Assembly (NCBI GenBank): GCA_964036295.1
Contig: OZ038467.1
Location: 17,519,670 to 17,583,669 of the forward strand
Direction: 5' to 3'
Length of the DNA stretch: 64,000 bases
Source of the DNA: Plumapathes pennacea
Taxonomy: Eukaryota > Cnidaria > Anthozoa > Antipatharia > Myriopathidae
This document shows positions 22,560 to 34,538 of the stretch, in pieces; the first letter of the stretch is position 1, and the number at the start of each line of letters is the position of its first letter. The notes under the pieces were generated by a model. That model did not search any database, was not told the DNA's origin, and saw nothing but the letters and a program-made list of their open reading frames with translations. The position numbers were made by a program, and so were the translations under genes.

Positions 22560-23170
22560 GTGTGTATACTAGAAATGAAAAATACACCAAAATAGTCCTG
22601 AGCATTGAGTTTGCAGGCACAAATGGACTGAACACGCTGTGAACAAAACCGCAATAATATTGTAAACAAGTCTCGTGTTGGGCTTGTGTTACATTCCTCG
22701 CTTTCAATTTTATATTTGTTACAAAGCACAAATACTCGAAAGCCTGATAGAAGTGAAACGCATTCAGTTAAAATAACAAGACAGACTAGTATTGAAGCGA
22801 AGGCTGGAATAATCATGGGCTCTGATTAGAATTAAGTGTTCGAAGTCAAACTGTCAAAATTGATTCATAAAAAGACAAGTCAGGCATTACTCAGATTTAC
22901 TCGGTGGGTAACCGTTTCGCTTCTAAGCTCAAAATGCAGAGTCGCTCAACCTTTAAGAACCAAGTGTATGAGTGTTGTAATGATAAATTTATAGTTTAAT
23001 CAGGTTTCATTTAAGCAAGCCAAGTTATCCATACTGTGTGACATATTTCTGGTGAGAAACTGGAAGTCTACCGAAAGTTCCGCTCTAGTCCTTGCTTTCC
23101 ATTTTAGTTTATTCTCCTCTCGACCCAACTAACACCGCGAGCTCACTGGCAACGCCAGTCTAGTTTCTTA
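22560..23170 (+). repeat. Dispersed repeat R3, copy d
   Basis: Matches 1885-2445 of copy a, including AATACTCGAAAGCCTGAT and the end CAACGCCAGTCTAGTTT. An 11-base insertion sits near 22680. Confidence 0.75.
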
Positions 23171-23290
23171 TAAAGCTCAACCGGACGAGCAAATACCTGG
23201 CCCTAATGAGCAAGTACGCGACCTTGAAAAATGATAAGCCGTAAATTGCATTGATGCGACTGAGAAATACTGCAATAGCGCACAAATATT

Positions 23291-23409
23291 TAGCCTGAAA
23301 TGTCAGTCGTCTCCTGAGCCCTCAACCGAAGCCCCGGGCGAGAGAGACGCGTCTCTCTCTCTCCCGGGGCTTGTGTTGAGGGCCGAGGGAACGACTGACA
23401 TTTTAGGCT
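23291..23409. repeat. Foldback element, about 118 bp
   Basis: Left end AGCCTGAAATGTCAGTCGT pairs with right end ACGACTGACATTTTAGGCT. Inner arms (GAGCCCTCAACCGAAGCCCC / GGGGCTTGTGTTGAGGGC) and the GA/CT-rich centre also pair. A likely MITE folding into a single hairpin. Confidence 0.8.
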
Positions 23410-23622
23410 TACAAAGATTATTCAGCAAATTGCATTATTTCGGATATGCACTGTAAATTCGCTAATTGCGACTACAGTTTGCCCTGAGAGGGGCGGTTTG
23501 AATGAAACAGTGTATTCTTAAGGCAAAATCTGTTAATATCCAACATCAATAATATTCGGGGCACAAATCAACGAAACACAGACATTATATTTATACAAAA
23601 ATTACGGCCCAACCCTGATCAG

Positions 23623-23661
23623 AACCCTAATCCTAATCCTAACCCTAACCCTAGCCCTAGC
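23623..23661. repeat. Short interstitial telomere-like repeat
   Basis: About six CCCTAA-type units, some reading TCCTAA or CCCTAG. TTAGGG is the telomere repeat of cnidarians and vertebrates. Confidence 0.6.
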
Positions 23662-24000
23662 ATGAAAAGAACGCAGCAATCGCAGATGTCATGGATGTTA
23701 GGATTTAGAAGTTTTGACGATTTTATTGATTTAAAAATTTTAAAGATCCAAGGACGACACGGGCGTAATGACGTCAGTTCCTCTTGATGATTTGATCGGA
23801 CTCCATAGACTGACCCAATATGTTCTCAATCAGATGTTCCAGTTATGCATCAAGAAACATAAAAACGATTTGTTTACACAAACACTCGGCATGAAGGAAA
23901 GCGAGAGAAAGAATGTGTGTGTGTATGTGTGTGAGTCTAAAAACATTTTGTCAGATTTCTCTTGAAGGCAGAGACTGAGTCTTGTGACCTTAAAGAGTTT
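23662..24000. other. No gene seen
   Basis: AT-rich, with a short GT-rich stretch near 23915. The frames at 23768-23965 and 23830-24018 show no domain. Confidence 0.4.
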
Positions 24001-25580
24001 GTCAGAGCATTCCATCAAATAGGTCCCGCGTAAGAAAAACTCTTTTTCAAATATTCAGTTTTTGGGAGTGGAAGCTTAATATCAAGCTCATTATTTCGTA
24101 AGTTGTATGGATTGCTTTCCTTTGCCTTAATAAATCTGTGTGCCAGGCATTTCGGGGCATGCCCTTTTACCGCTTTATACATTAACAGCGCCTTATGCTC
24201 TGTTCCTCTTGTAGATAAATTGTCCCAATTAAGTAACTCCAATATCGTTTCGGACCTCGTTCCATAGTTTGCCCTTGTAATAACTCTCGCTGCCCTATTT
24301 TGCAGTCTTTGTAATCTATCAGCTAGACCCTTAGATAAATTTTCCCAGACTACATCGCAGTAGTCGAAGAGTGGTAAAATTAGTGCTTTGTAAATTGTTA
24401 AAGGTCTCTTGATTAACAAACGGCCTTATTTGTCTTAGGCCATCAATTGCACGAGATACCTTTTTAGCTAAATAATCAATATGGTGTGTCCATGATAACC
24501 TCTCATCTATAATGAAGCCAAGCGATTTTGCAGAACGAACTCTTTCTATATTTAGGTCACCTAGTTTAATTTCTGGTGGAAAAAATTAATTTGCCAGTTT
24601 AAAATCGGAGCCAATCAACATATATTCTGTTTTAGTGACATTTAAACTCAACTTGTTGGCAAGGAGCCATTCTTTAATATTTTCTAAGTCGCGATTGGTT
24701 GCATCTTGTACGTCAGGCATACATTTTCCTGCGACTGCAAACACTGCGACACTTTGTGTCGTCTGCAAACATTTTTTTGCTTTAGAGTACTTTAGGCAGT
24801 TTGGAAGATCATTTATATACACCAAAAATAAAAGAGGTCCAAGTATTGAGCCTTGGGGAACCCCACAAGACATTTCACAGGTTTTTGATCTGTAACCATT
24901 TGTGAAGCGCACTGTTGCTTTCGATTTGCAATATAAGATTTGAACCACTGATGTGTTTGACCCGCCACTCCGTATAGCTCTAGTTTCTGTAACAAAACTG
25001 TATGATCAACTGTATCAATCGCCTTGGCTAGATCAAGATACACGACGAGTGTAGTAGCCCATTATCGATATTAAGGAACCAGTCGTTGGTTGCATCTAGA
25101 AGTGCAGTCACTGTAGAATGCGCCGAGCGGAAACCAGATTGGCAAGTTAAGAGAATACTATTTACATTTACTAGGTAGTTATGGAATTGATTATATAATT
25201 CTCTCGAAAACTTTAGCTACAGCAGATATTATAGAGATAGGGCGGTAATTATTAGGATTGTCTTTTTCATCTTTCTTGTAGATGGAAAATTAAATACTTT
25301 ATTACACTTCCATTCATCTGGGAATGTACCAGTGGTAATAGACACATTAAACATTTTGCATAGGGAATCATATATTATAGGCGCTGCTTCTTTCCGCAAC
25401 CTGCAACGTATATTATCTAGTTCAATAGCCTGAGCTGGATTTAGTTTCTGGAGGAGCATATGAACATTTTTAATAGTGCAAGATAGCTTGAATTACTATT
25501 AGCCTGTTTAATGTAATCGGCATACGGTACAGTAGATGGTTTTAAGAGGCCAAATTTGATCCAACCGTTGCAAAATGAGA
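24001..25580 (-). pseudogene. CR1/L2-like LINE reverse transcriptase, copy 1
   Basis: Minus-strand frames in order: ELDNIRCRLRKEAAPIIYDS and TGTFPDEWK (25459-25229), YLDLAKAIDTVDHTVLLQKL and WFKSYIANRKQQC (25043 on), CGVPQGSILGPLLFLVYIND (24948 on), ENIKEWLLANKLSLNVTKTE, and the tail YKALILPLFDYCDVVWENLS, LQNRAARVITRANY and LNWDNLSTRG (24419-24015). The FADD catalytic box is legible only in a shifted frame. No endonuclease domain is left. Several stops and frame changes show it is dead. Its 3' end is towards 24000. Confidence 0.85.
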
Positions 25581-25889
25581 GTTCATTTATTCATTAAGAG
25601 TTCATTAGTTCATTAATTCAGAGATGACTTGAGGGTCAGAGACCGTGTTGCGAGAGAGAGAAAGAGAAGAAGAAGAAGAAACTCTATTTAACTACAGAAT
25701 TTCATCAATCTTTACATATTACTTTCCATGAAAGCCGTACTACTTACTAATACATTCATATATAACTTCAACAATTACAATTCAATATAAATATGAATAA
25801 GCTTCCAATACAAGATAAGTTATGTACAATTAAAAATTGCATCACAATGATGATCAAGCAACCTTTTAAACGATGCCATAGAGTGAGCT
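25581..25889. other. GA-rich microsatellite and LINE 3' flank
   Basis: A purine-rich (GA/GAA) tract at about 25653-25680 sits between the two LINE copies. No gene seen. Confidence 0.45.
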
Positions 25890-27440
25890 GATCTGATTTG
25901 GAAGGGTAAGTTATTCCATAAAAGCAACCCCACTATATACAAAACTGTTTTTTGGAGCATCTGTACGAGGCTTTGGGAGGAGAAGTTTTAATTCATTATT
26001 TCTTAGACTGTACAAGTTACCCACAGTATTCATGTCAAATTGACTTTGGAGGTATTCCGGATAGATTTTATGTATAATCTTATACAGAGTAATGGCCTTA
26101 TGTTTATATCTTCTTTGGGATAAGTTTATCCAGTTCAATTGCTTTAGTATATCTGCTGAACAAACATCATAATCATAACACTTGTTGGTAATTACTCTGG
26201 TTGCTCTGTTTTGCAATTTTTGCATTCTATCTGTCAGCACTTTGTTAATATTACTCCAAACTACATCACAAGTAGTCAAAATGAGGTTGGATTAAAGCAT
26301 TGTAAATTGTTTTCAATGTCTTGAGTGAGACATACGATCGGACTCGCCTTAATACTCAATGACGGATGATATATTTATAGATACATAATCTATGTGATTT
26401 TTCCAGCTTAGTTTATCATCGATATGTACTCCGAGACTTTTGCTGCTGTGAACTCTGTCGAGTAGGTGGTTACCTATATGGATCACGGGAACTTGAACAA
26501 GATTAGATAACCTGTGATTGGATGCATTTAGGCTCAGCTTATTTGAAAGCAGCCAATGTCTGATATTTTTCAAGATCATGGTTAGCAGTATTCTGAGCTA
26601 TTGATGCAGACTGTGCAGCAATAGTAATATTTGTGCCATCAGCATACATTAGGCTATTTGAGACAATTAGGCAGGTCATTGACATAGAGCAAAAATAGCA
26701 CAGGCCCCAAATGAGAACCATGAGGCACACCATACGACAATTTACGAGGTTGAGAAGTATGACCATTTATGATACATTTCTGCTGTCTGTCTGTTAGGTA
26801 CGATTCAAACTATAATTGGGGGGTATCCTTGATCCCGTATAAGTGTAGCTTCTTTAAAAGAACAGGGTGATCTACACTATCAAATGGTTTTTTCAAATCA
26901 AGAAAAACAACAAAGTTTAGATGCTCATTATCTACCAATCGTTAGTAGCATTCAATAAGGCTGTAAGCGTAAAATGATTAGATCTGAAGCCTAACTGAGA
27001 TTTACTAAGCAAGGTGTTGTTTGGAAGATAATTATTAATTTAGTTTGAGATGATCTTCTCAAAAGTCTTTGCTGCAACTGATATAACAGAAATTGGTCGG
27101 TAGTTGTTACCACAATTTTATTTATGGTATGATCACAACGTTTTTGGACATCACTTGATTAATTGTAGTCCAGACCTCTCTAGGATTTTTGCTGTTAACT
27201 TCCATATGCGTGGTGCAGTAATTATTCTAGCTGCTTTGATTGTGCTATTTACTTTGTTCCTAAGTTATTTGTAGAGTTGCCAGTGTTCTGGTTTACCACT
27301 CTTAATCGATCTTTTCTTTGTCATGTCTCTTTCAATTATAAGTTTTCTTATCTGTGATGTAAGCCATGGTGAATCTTTGTTTTTTACCCTTCGCGTTCTG
27401 AGAGGAGCATGTCTGTCAGATCAAACATTTTTCCAGCATT
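25890..27440 (-). pseudogene. CR1/L2-like LINE reverse transcriptase, copy 2
   Basis: Minus-strand pieces from 27440 downwards read a linker between endonuclease and RT (LRTRRVKNKDSPWLTSQIRK, then SGKPEHWQLYK), then NNYRPISVISVAAK, then SLMYADGTNITIAAQ (catalytic box YADG). They continue with RHWLLSNKLSLNAS, VHIDDKLSWKNHIDYV, CDVVWSNINKVLTDRMQKLQ and LNWINLSQRRYKHKAITLYK. It is more complete upstream than copy 1 but broken by many stops. The fragment ends about 170 bp before the TPR-CHAT exon. Confidence 0.85.
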
Positions 27441-27613
27441 TCCAAGTCCCTTACAGAGATAGAGAGAGAGTGGGGGAGGTTAATAGGGGGCATGAAATGT
27501 TGACCCAATAATGTTGCCAAGCAGATGTTCCAGTTATGCATGTCTTATGTCCATCAATAACTAAACAAGTTCGTCCTGATGAAAATATCTCACGAAGTTC
27601 TTCGCTAATGCAG

Positions 27614-30600
27614 GACGAGAATCACTGATGGAGGAACTGCTTCTTCTCGCCGAGCAAACTATGAACAAGCAATCAAAAATACAAGTTCACGACACAATCG
27701 GTTGTCGTTATTATTCTACCGGACAGTACAAAGATGCTATACAACATTTTCAAGTGTGCCTTGCAACCGCAAAAGAGATTGGAGACAAGAAAAGAGAAGG
27801 AACCGCTTATGGTAACCTTGGTGCTTCCTATAACGGTCTAAGCCAGTACGACAAGGCTATTGAATATCAAAAAATGCACCTTATTATCGCAAAACATATT
27901 GGAGACAGAAATGGAGAAGGAACAAGTTATGGCAACCTTGGTGTTTCCTATTGCTCTCTCGGCCAGTACGACCAAGCTATTGAACATCATAAAATGTCCC
28001 TTACCATTGCAAAAGAGATCGGGCAGAAAGGTGGACAAGGAACAGTTTATGGCAATCTTGGTGTTCTCTATCACTCTCTCGGCCAATACGACAAAGCTAT
28101 TGAATATCACGAAATGCGCCTTATTATCGCAAAAGAGATTGGAGACAAAAATGGAGAAGGATCTGCTTATGGCAACCTTGGTGCTTCCTATAATTCTCTC
28201 AGCCAGTACGACAAGGCTATAGATTATCAGAAAATGTGCCTTACTATCACAAAAGAGAATGGAGATAAAAGTGGAGAAGGAAGAGCTTACTCCAACCTTG
28301 GTGTTTCCTATCACTCTCTCGGCCAGTACGACAAGACTATTGAATATCAGAAAATGTTCCTTACAATCGCAAAAGAGATGGGAGACAAAAATGGAGAAGG
28401 AACTGCTTATGGCAACCTTGGTGCTTCCTATAACTCTCTCTGCCAGTACCAAAAGGCTATTGAATATCAGAAACTGAGCCTTAATATCGCAAAAGAGATT
28501 AAAGACAGAAATGGAGAAGGAAGAGCTTATGGCAACCTTGGTTTTTCCTATAACTCTCTCGGCCAATACAACAAAGCTATTGAATATCAGGAAACGCGCC
28601 TTTTAATTGCAAAAGAAATTGGAGATAAAGATGGAGAAGGAACAGCTTATTCCAACCTTGGTGTTTCCTATCACTCTCTCGGCCAGTACGACAAGGCTAT
28701 TGAATATCAGAAAATGTTCCTTACTATCGCAAAAGAGATTGGAAACAAAAAAGGAGAAGGAACTGCTTATGGCAACCTTGGTGCTTGCTATAAATCTCTC
28801 GGTCAGTATGACAAAGCTATTGATTATCAGAAAATGTGCCTTACAATCGCAAAAGAGATTGGAGACAAAAATGGAGAAGGAGCAGCCTATGGCAACCTTG
28901 GTGATTCCTTAGACTCTCTCGGCCAATACGACAAGGCTATTGAATATCAGAAAATGTACCTTATTATTGCAAAAGAGATTGGGAACAGAAATGGAGAAGG
29001 AGCAGCTTGTGGCAATCTTGGTGTTTCCTATAATTCTCTCGGCCAATACGACAAAGCTATTGAATATCAGGAAATGCGCCTTCTAATTGCAAAAGAAGTT
29101 GGAGACAAATCTGGAGAAGGAGCAGCTTATGGCAACCTTGGTATTTCCTATTGCTATCTCGGCCAATACGACAAAGCTATTGAATATCAGAACAATTGCC
29201 TTACTATCGCAAAAGAGATGGAAACAAAGGTGGAGAAGGAACAGCTTATTGCAACCTTGGTGCTTCCTATTACTTTCTCAGCCAGTACGACAAGGCTATT
29301 GAATATCAGAAACTGAGCCTTCATATCGCAAAAGAGATTAAAGACAGAAATGGAGAAGGAAGAGCTTATGGCAACCTTGGTGTTTTTCATACCTCTCTCG
29401 GCCAATACGACAAAGCTATTGAATATCAGAAAATGTCCCTTACTATCGCAAACGAAATAGGACACAAAAGTGGACAAGGAACAACTTATGGCAACTTTGG
29501 TGTTTCCTATTACTCTCTCGGCCAGTACAACAAAGCTATTGAATATCAGAAAATGTCCCTTACAATCGCAAAAGAGATGGGAGACATAAATGGAGAAGGA
29601 ACTGCTTATGGCAACCTTGGTGCTTACTATAACTCTCTCTGCCAGTACAAAAAGGCTATTGAATATCAGAAACTGAGCCTTAATATCGCAAAAGAGATAA
29701 AAGACAGAAATGGAGAAGGAAGAGCTTATGGCAACCTTGGTTTTTCCTATAACTCTCTCGGCCAATACAACAAAGCTATTGAATATCAGGAAATGCGCCT
29801 TTTAATTGCAAAAGAAATTGGAGATAAAGATGGAGAAGGAACAGCTTATTCCAACCTTGGTGTTTCCCATCACTCTCTCGGCCAGTACGACAAGGCTATT
29901 GAATATCAGAAAATGTTCCTTACAATCGCAAAAGAGATGGGAGACAAAAATGGAGAAGGAACTGCTTATGGCAACCTTGGTGCTTCCTATAACTCTCTCT
30001 GCCAGTACAAAAAGGCTATTGAATATCAGAAACTGAGCCTTAATATCGCAAAAGAGATTAAAGACAGATATGGAGAAGGAAGAGCTTATGGCAACCTTGG
30101 TTTTTCCTATAACTCTCTCGGCCAATACAACAAAGCTATTGAATATCAGGAAATGCGCCTTTTAATTGCAAAAGAAATTGGAGATAAAGATGGAGAAGGA
30201 ACAGCTTATTCCAACCTTGGTGTTTCCTATCACTCTCTCGGCCAGTACGACAAGGCTATTGAATATCAGAAAATGTTCCTTACTATCGCAAAAGAGATTG
30301 GAAACAAAAAAGGAGAAGGAACTGCTTATGGCAACCTTGGTGCTTGCTATAAATCTCTCGGTCAGTATGACAAAGCTATTGATTATCAGAAAATGTGCCT
30401 TACAATCGCAAAAGAGATTGGAGACAAAAATGGAGAAGGAGCAGCCTATGGCAACCTTGGTGATTCCTTAGACTCTCTCGGCCAATACGACAAGGCTATT
30501 GAATATCAGAAAATGTACCTTATTATTGCAAAAGAGATTGGGAACAGAAATGGAGAAGGAGCAGCTTGTGGAAATCTTGGTGTTTCCTATAATTCTCTCG

Positions 30601-33600
30601 GCCAATACGACAAAGCTATTGAATATCAGGAAATGCGCCCTCTAATTGCAAAAGAAGTTGGAGACAAATCTGGAGAAGGAGCAGCTTATGGCAACCTTGG
30701 TATTTCCTATTGCTATCTCTGCCAATACGACAAAGCTATTGAATATCAGAACAATTGCCTTACTATCGCAAAAGAGATTGGAAACAAAGGTGGAGAAGGA
30801 ACAGCTTATTGCAACCTTGGTGCTTCCTATTACTTTCTCAGCCAGTACGACAAGGCTATTGAATATCAGAAACTGAGCCTTCATATCGCAAAAGAGATTA
30901 AAGACAGAAATGGAGAAGGAAGAGCTTATGGCAACCTTGGTGTTTTTCATACCTCTCTCGGCCAATACGACAAAGCTATTGAATATCAGAAAATGTCCCT
31001 TACTATCGCAAACGAAATAGGACACAAAAGTGGACAAGGAACAACTTATGGCAACTTTGGTGTTTCCTATCACTCTCTCGGCCAATACGATAAGGCTATT
31101 GAATATCTCAAAATGCGCCTTACCATTGCAAAAGAGATTGGAGACAAAAATGGAGAAGGAAATGCTTATAGCAACCTTGGTGCTTACTATAACTCTCTCA
31201 GCCAGTACGACAGGGCTATTGATTATCAGAACCTGAGCCTTCATATCGCAAAAGAGATTAGAGACAAAAATGGAGAAGGAAGAGCTTATGGCAACCTTAG
31301 TGTTTCCTATTACTCTCTCGGCCAGTACAACAAAGCTATTGAATATCAGAAAATGTCCCTTACTATCGCAAAAGAGATTGGAAACAAAAATGGAGAAGGA
31401 ACTGCTTATGGCAAACTTGGTGTTTTCTATGACTCTCTCAGCCAGTACGACAAGGCTATTAAATATCAGAAGCTGAGCCTTGATATCGCAAAAGAGATTA
31501 AAGACAGAAATGGAGAAGGAAGAGCTTACGGCAACCTTGGTGCTTCCTATAACTCTATCGGCCAATACGACAAAGCTATTGAATATCAGGAAATGTGCCT
31601 TAACATCGCAAAAGAGATTGGAGACAAAAATGGAGAAGGAGCAGCCTATGGCAATCTTTGTTTTTCGTACCACTTTCTCGGCCATTACGACAAAGCTATT
31701 GAATATCAGAATATGCGCCTTAATATTGCAAAAGATATTGGAGACAAAAAAGGAGAAGGAACAGCTTATGGCAACCTTGGTGTTTCTTATCGCTGTTTCG
31801 GCCAATACAACAAAGCTATTGAATATCAGGAAATGCTCCTTCTAATCGCAAAAGAGGTTGGACAAAAATCTGGAGAAGGAAGAGCTTATGGCAACCTTGG
31901 TGTTTCCTATAACTATATCGGCCAGTACGACAAAGCTATTGAATATCAGAACAAGTGCCTTATTATCGCAAAAGAGATTGGAAACAGAAATGGAGAAGGA
32001 AAAGTTTATGGCAACCTTGGTCTTTCCTATGACTTTCTCGGTCAGTACGACAAGGCTATTGAATATCATAAAATGCACCTTAATATCGCAAAAGAGATTG
32101 GAGACAAATCTGGAGAAGGAACAGCTTATGGCAACCTTGGTTTTTCCTACAACTTTCTCGGCCAGTACGACGAAGCTATTGAATATCAGAAAATGCGCCT
32201 TAATATCGCAAAAGAGATTAAAGACAAAAATGGAGAAGGAACAGCTTATGGCAACCTTGGTTTTTCCTATGACTTTCTCGGCCAGTACGAGAAAGCTATT
32301 GAATATCACAAAATGCACCTTAGTATCGCAAAGAAGATTAAAGACAAAGATGGAGAAGGAGCAGCTTATACAAACCTTGGTACTTGCTATAACTCTATCG
32401 GCCAGTATGGTGATGCTAAAAGAAATTTTAAAAAAAGTGTAAAGTGCTATTTTAAACTGCTGGAAGCTGTGCCCAGTTGGGATAAATATAAAGTTACTTT
32501 TATTGAGAAGTTTGTGGAGATAAATAAAGGTTTGGTAAAAATCCTTTTGTATCAAAAGAAAAAGGACAAGGCTCTAATTGCTGCTGAAAACGGACGTTCA
32601 AGAGCTTTAGTTGACCTGATGTCCACCTATCCCGTCAAATGTGAATCCAGGATTAAAGACCTCTATCAAACCCGTAAAGTGGTCAAGGCCCTGGAAAGTA
32701 CAGTTCTCTTCTTTGCGTTACTTAGCCATGATATTTGTACTTGGGTCATTCAGCCAAATGGAGATGTTTTGTTTCATCATCAAACTTGTACCGAGGATTT
32801 GGACTCTCTTATTAGTAAGGCTGTAGAGTCGATACAACCAAGTAAGAATGCCAGAATGAACTGTTTGCTGAAAGCTCTGTACCAGATTCTTCTGAAGCCT
32901 GTTCGACAACATGTGGTGGGTTCTCAGTTAATTATCGTCCCTGATGGAAAACTCGCTCTGGTTCCATTTGCCGCCCTCAAGGATGAGAACGGACACTACA
33001 TGGCAGAATCCTTACGAGTGAGACTAATTCCATCTCTAACAACAGCAAAGATAATCAAAGATTACCCGGTTGATGTACTGTCAGGCCAGGCAAGACCCTT
33101 GATAGTGGGAGAGCCAGAAGTGGGCAAAGTGTGCAAGGATGGTAAAGTTATCACTCCGCCAAGAATACCATTGGCATTGAAAGAATTGGAATTGATCAGT
33201 GAAATTCTCTACGTCAAGCCACTTGTGGGGGATAAGGCGACCAAAAGGAGGTTTCTACGGAGAGTTGAAAGTGCCAGTTTAATTCATGTTGCAGCACACG
33301 GAGATAAAGATAGGGGAGAGATCTTGCTTGCCCGTTCTCCTGAAATGCCTGAAATTCCCAAAGCTACAGATCTCATGCTTCTCATTTCCGATCTCGAACG
33401 CAAACGCATCAAGGCAAAGCTGGTTGTTCTTAGTTGCTGTCACAGTGGATGTGGTGACGTCATGAGAGGAGAAGGGGTGGTCGGTATAGCTCGTGCGTTT
33501 CTCGGAGCTGGAGCTAGAGCGGTTCTTGTAACACTGTGGGCGGTTGATGATGGGGCCACCACGTGTTTTATGTCTCGTTTCTACCAGTACCTTAAAAATG

Positions 33601-33731
33601 GCGAAAGTGCAAATGGAGCACTCAATCAAGCTATGAAGGACGTGAGAGAATACAAGAAATTCTACCATCCCCGCTACTGGGCTCCTTTTGTCCTCCTGGG
33701 AGATGATGTGACTCCTTTTCCTAAACCATGA
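27614..33731 (+). CDS. Giant TPR-CHAT protein (frameshifted once)
   Basis: About 40 TPR units of exactly 40 residues (consensus AYGNLGVSYHSLGQYDKAIE with KMxLTIAKEIGDKNGEG) run from 27776 to about 32420. A helical linker follows, then a C-terminal CHAT domain, a caspase-like protease fold. The family's catalytic His lies in IHVAAHGDKDRG and the Cys in VLSCCHSGCGD (residues 1368 and 1415 counted from 29196). The fold's end (YWAPFVLLGDD) is intact. The first ATG is at 27628, but an in-frame AG acceptor at 27612-27613 and open sequence upstream suggest an internal exon. Frame is lost at 29219, where one T is missing relative to the duplicate unit at 30779. It could be a real null mutation or a sequencing error. 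The role in animals is unproven; TPR-CHAT proteins are tied to proteolytic signalling. Confidence 0.85.
28261..31070 (+). repeat. Internal duplication in the TPR array
   Basis: 28261-29510 and 29820-31070 are almost identical at DNA level, offset by 13 units of 120 bp (1559-1560 bp). A smaller 3-unit shift (360 bp) relates 29575-29935 to 29935-30295. The first block alone carries the 1-bp deletion at 29219. This points to recent unequal exchange, or to an assembly effect. Confidence 0.75.
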
Positions 33732-33773
33732 TGCAGCAAAATTTCCGGTAGTGACTTTGAGAACGCTAATTTA

Positions 33774-34140
33774 ATGGTTTTGATGTCTTTACAGATTATT
33801 TTTGGGTTAATACTCATTGATAATGGAGTTGGAAAGAGTAAAAAAGGCCACTCGTCTTTAGACCCGCCTCAGTCATATTTCACTACAGATTACATTAGAA
33901 AACACGTTGCACCGCTAGTAGCACAAGCTAATCGAGGCGGGCAAAGTTACATATTGATACAAAATTAGAGGGAAAACGTGATAAGTGAACCGGATTTAGA
34001 ACTCGGTGTTACGAAACTGGGACACAATTATTACAATATAGGAATAGGACATTATGTGGGATGCATCATAGGAAAAGGGAACATTAAATATATATTTCAA
34101 AGGTACAATATAAGAGCTAGAGACAAGTATGGAAAAACGT
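33774..34140 (+). pseudogene. Unknown ORF after TPR-CHAT, one internal stop
   Basis: A frame from 33774 (or from the acceptor-like TTTACAG ending at 33794) runs to a TAG at 33966-33968. It then stays open in the same phase to a TAG near 34140 (LGVTKLGHNYYNIGIGHYVG, IKYIFQRYNIRARDKYG). Together that is about 120 codons with one stop. I do not recognise it. It may be an exon remnant or a repeat-derived fragment, and chance cannot be excluded. Confidence 0.3.
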
Positions 34141-34390
34141 AGAGGTTGCTATACTCCTAGTACAAGATTCTAAATTCTAAGTAACTTAGTTGTTTTTATT
34201 AAGATTGGGACATCAGCTGAAGTATCTTCGTTTTCGAAAACTTGCAAAACGTTTTGATTAGTTTTGCTTTGAATGAAGGTTTAGTTTGTTTCAGAATATT
34301 ACCAGAGATCTTATTCCATATTTTATATTTTTATCCAGTTTTTTATATCTTTACCCAAGAGACCAACAAACTCTTATAATTAAGCAATAT
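34141..34390. other. No gene seen
   Basis: AT-rich flank. Nothing recognised. Confidence 0.4.
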
Positions 34391-34538
34391 AACACGAGTT
34401 TCCATGTCTATGTACTCTTATGTAAACACGTGGGATGTTGGGAGAACACGAGAGCACGCGAAGAAAGAGACTTTTTCGAGTGTTCTCACAACATCCCAAG
34501 TGTTTATATAAGAGTACATAGACATGGAAACGAGTGTC
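34391..34538. repeat. Foldback element, about 148 bp
   Basis: Left arm (CGAGTTTCCATGTCTATGTA, then GATGTTGGGAGAACAC) pairs with right arm (GTTCTCACAACATCCC, then TACATAGACATGGAAACG) with few mismatches. Only the purine-rich centre is unpaired. MITE-type; its string GTTGGGAGAACAC also occurs at 2635. Confidence 0.8.

Noticed and set aside
27860-32442. Short plus-strand frames in another phase within the TPR array
   Set aside because: Same 120-bp periodic shadow effect. No independent domain.
27838-32555. Long minus-strand open frames (up to 387 codons) opposite the TPR array
   Set aside because: They repeat every 120 bp in step with the TPR units and encode a hydrophobic shadow. The plus strand has clear TPR and CHAT domains.
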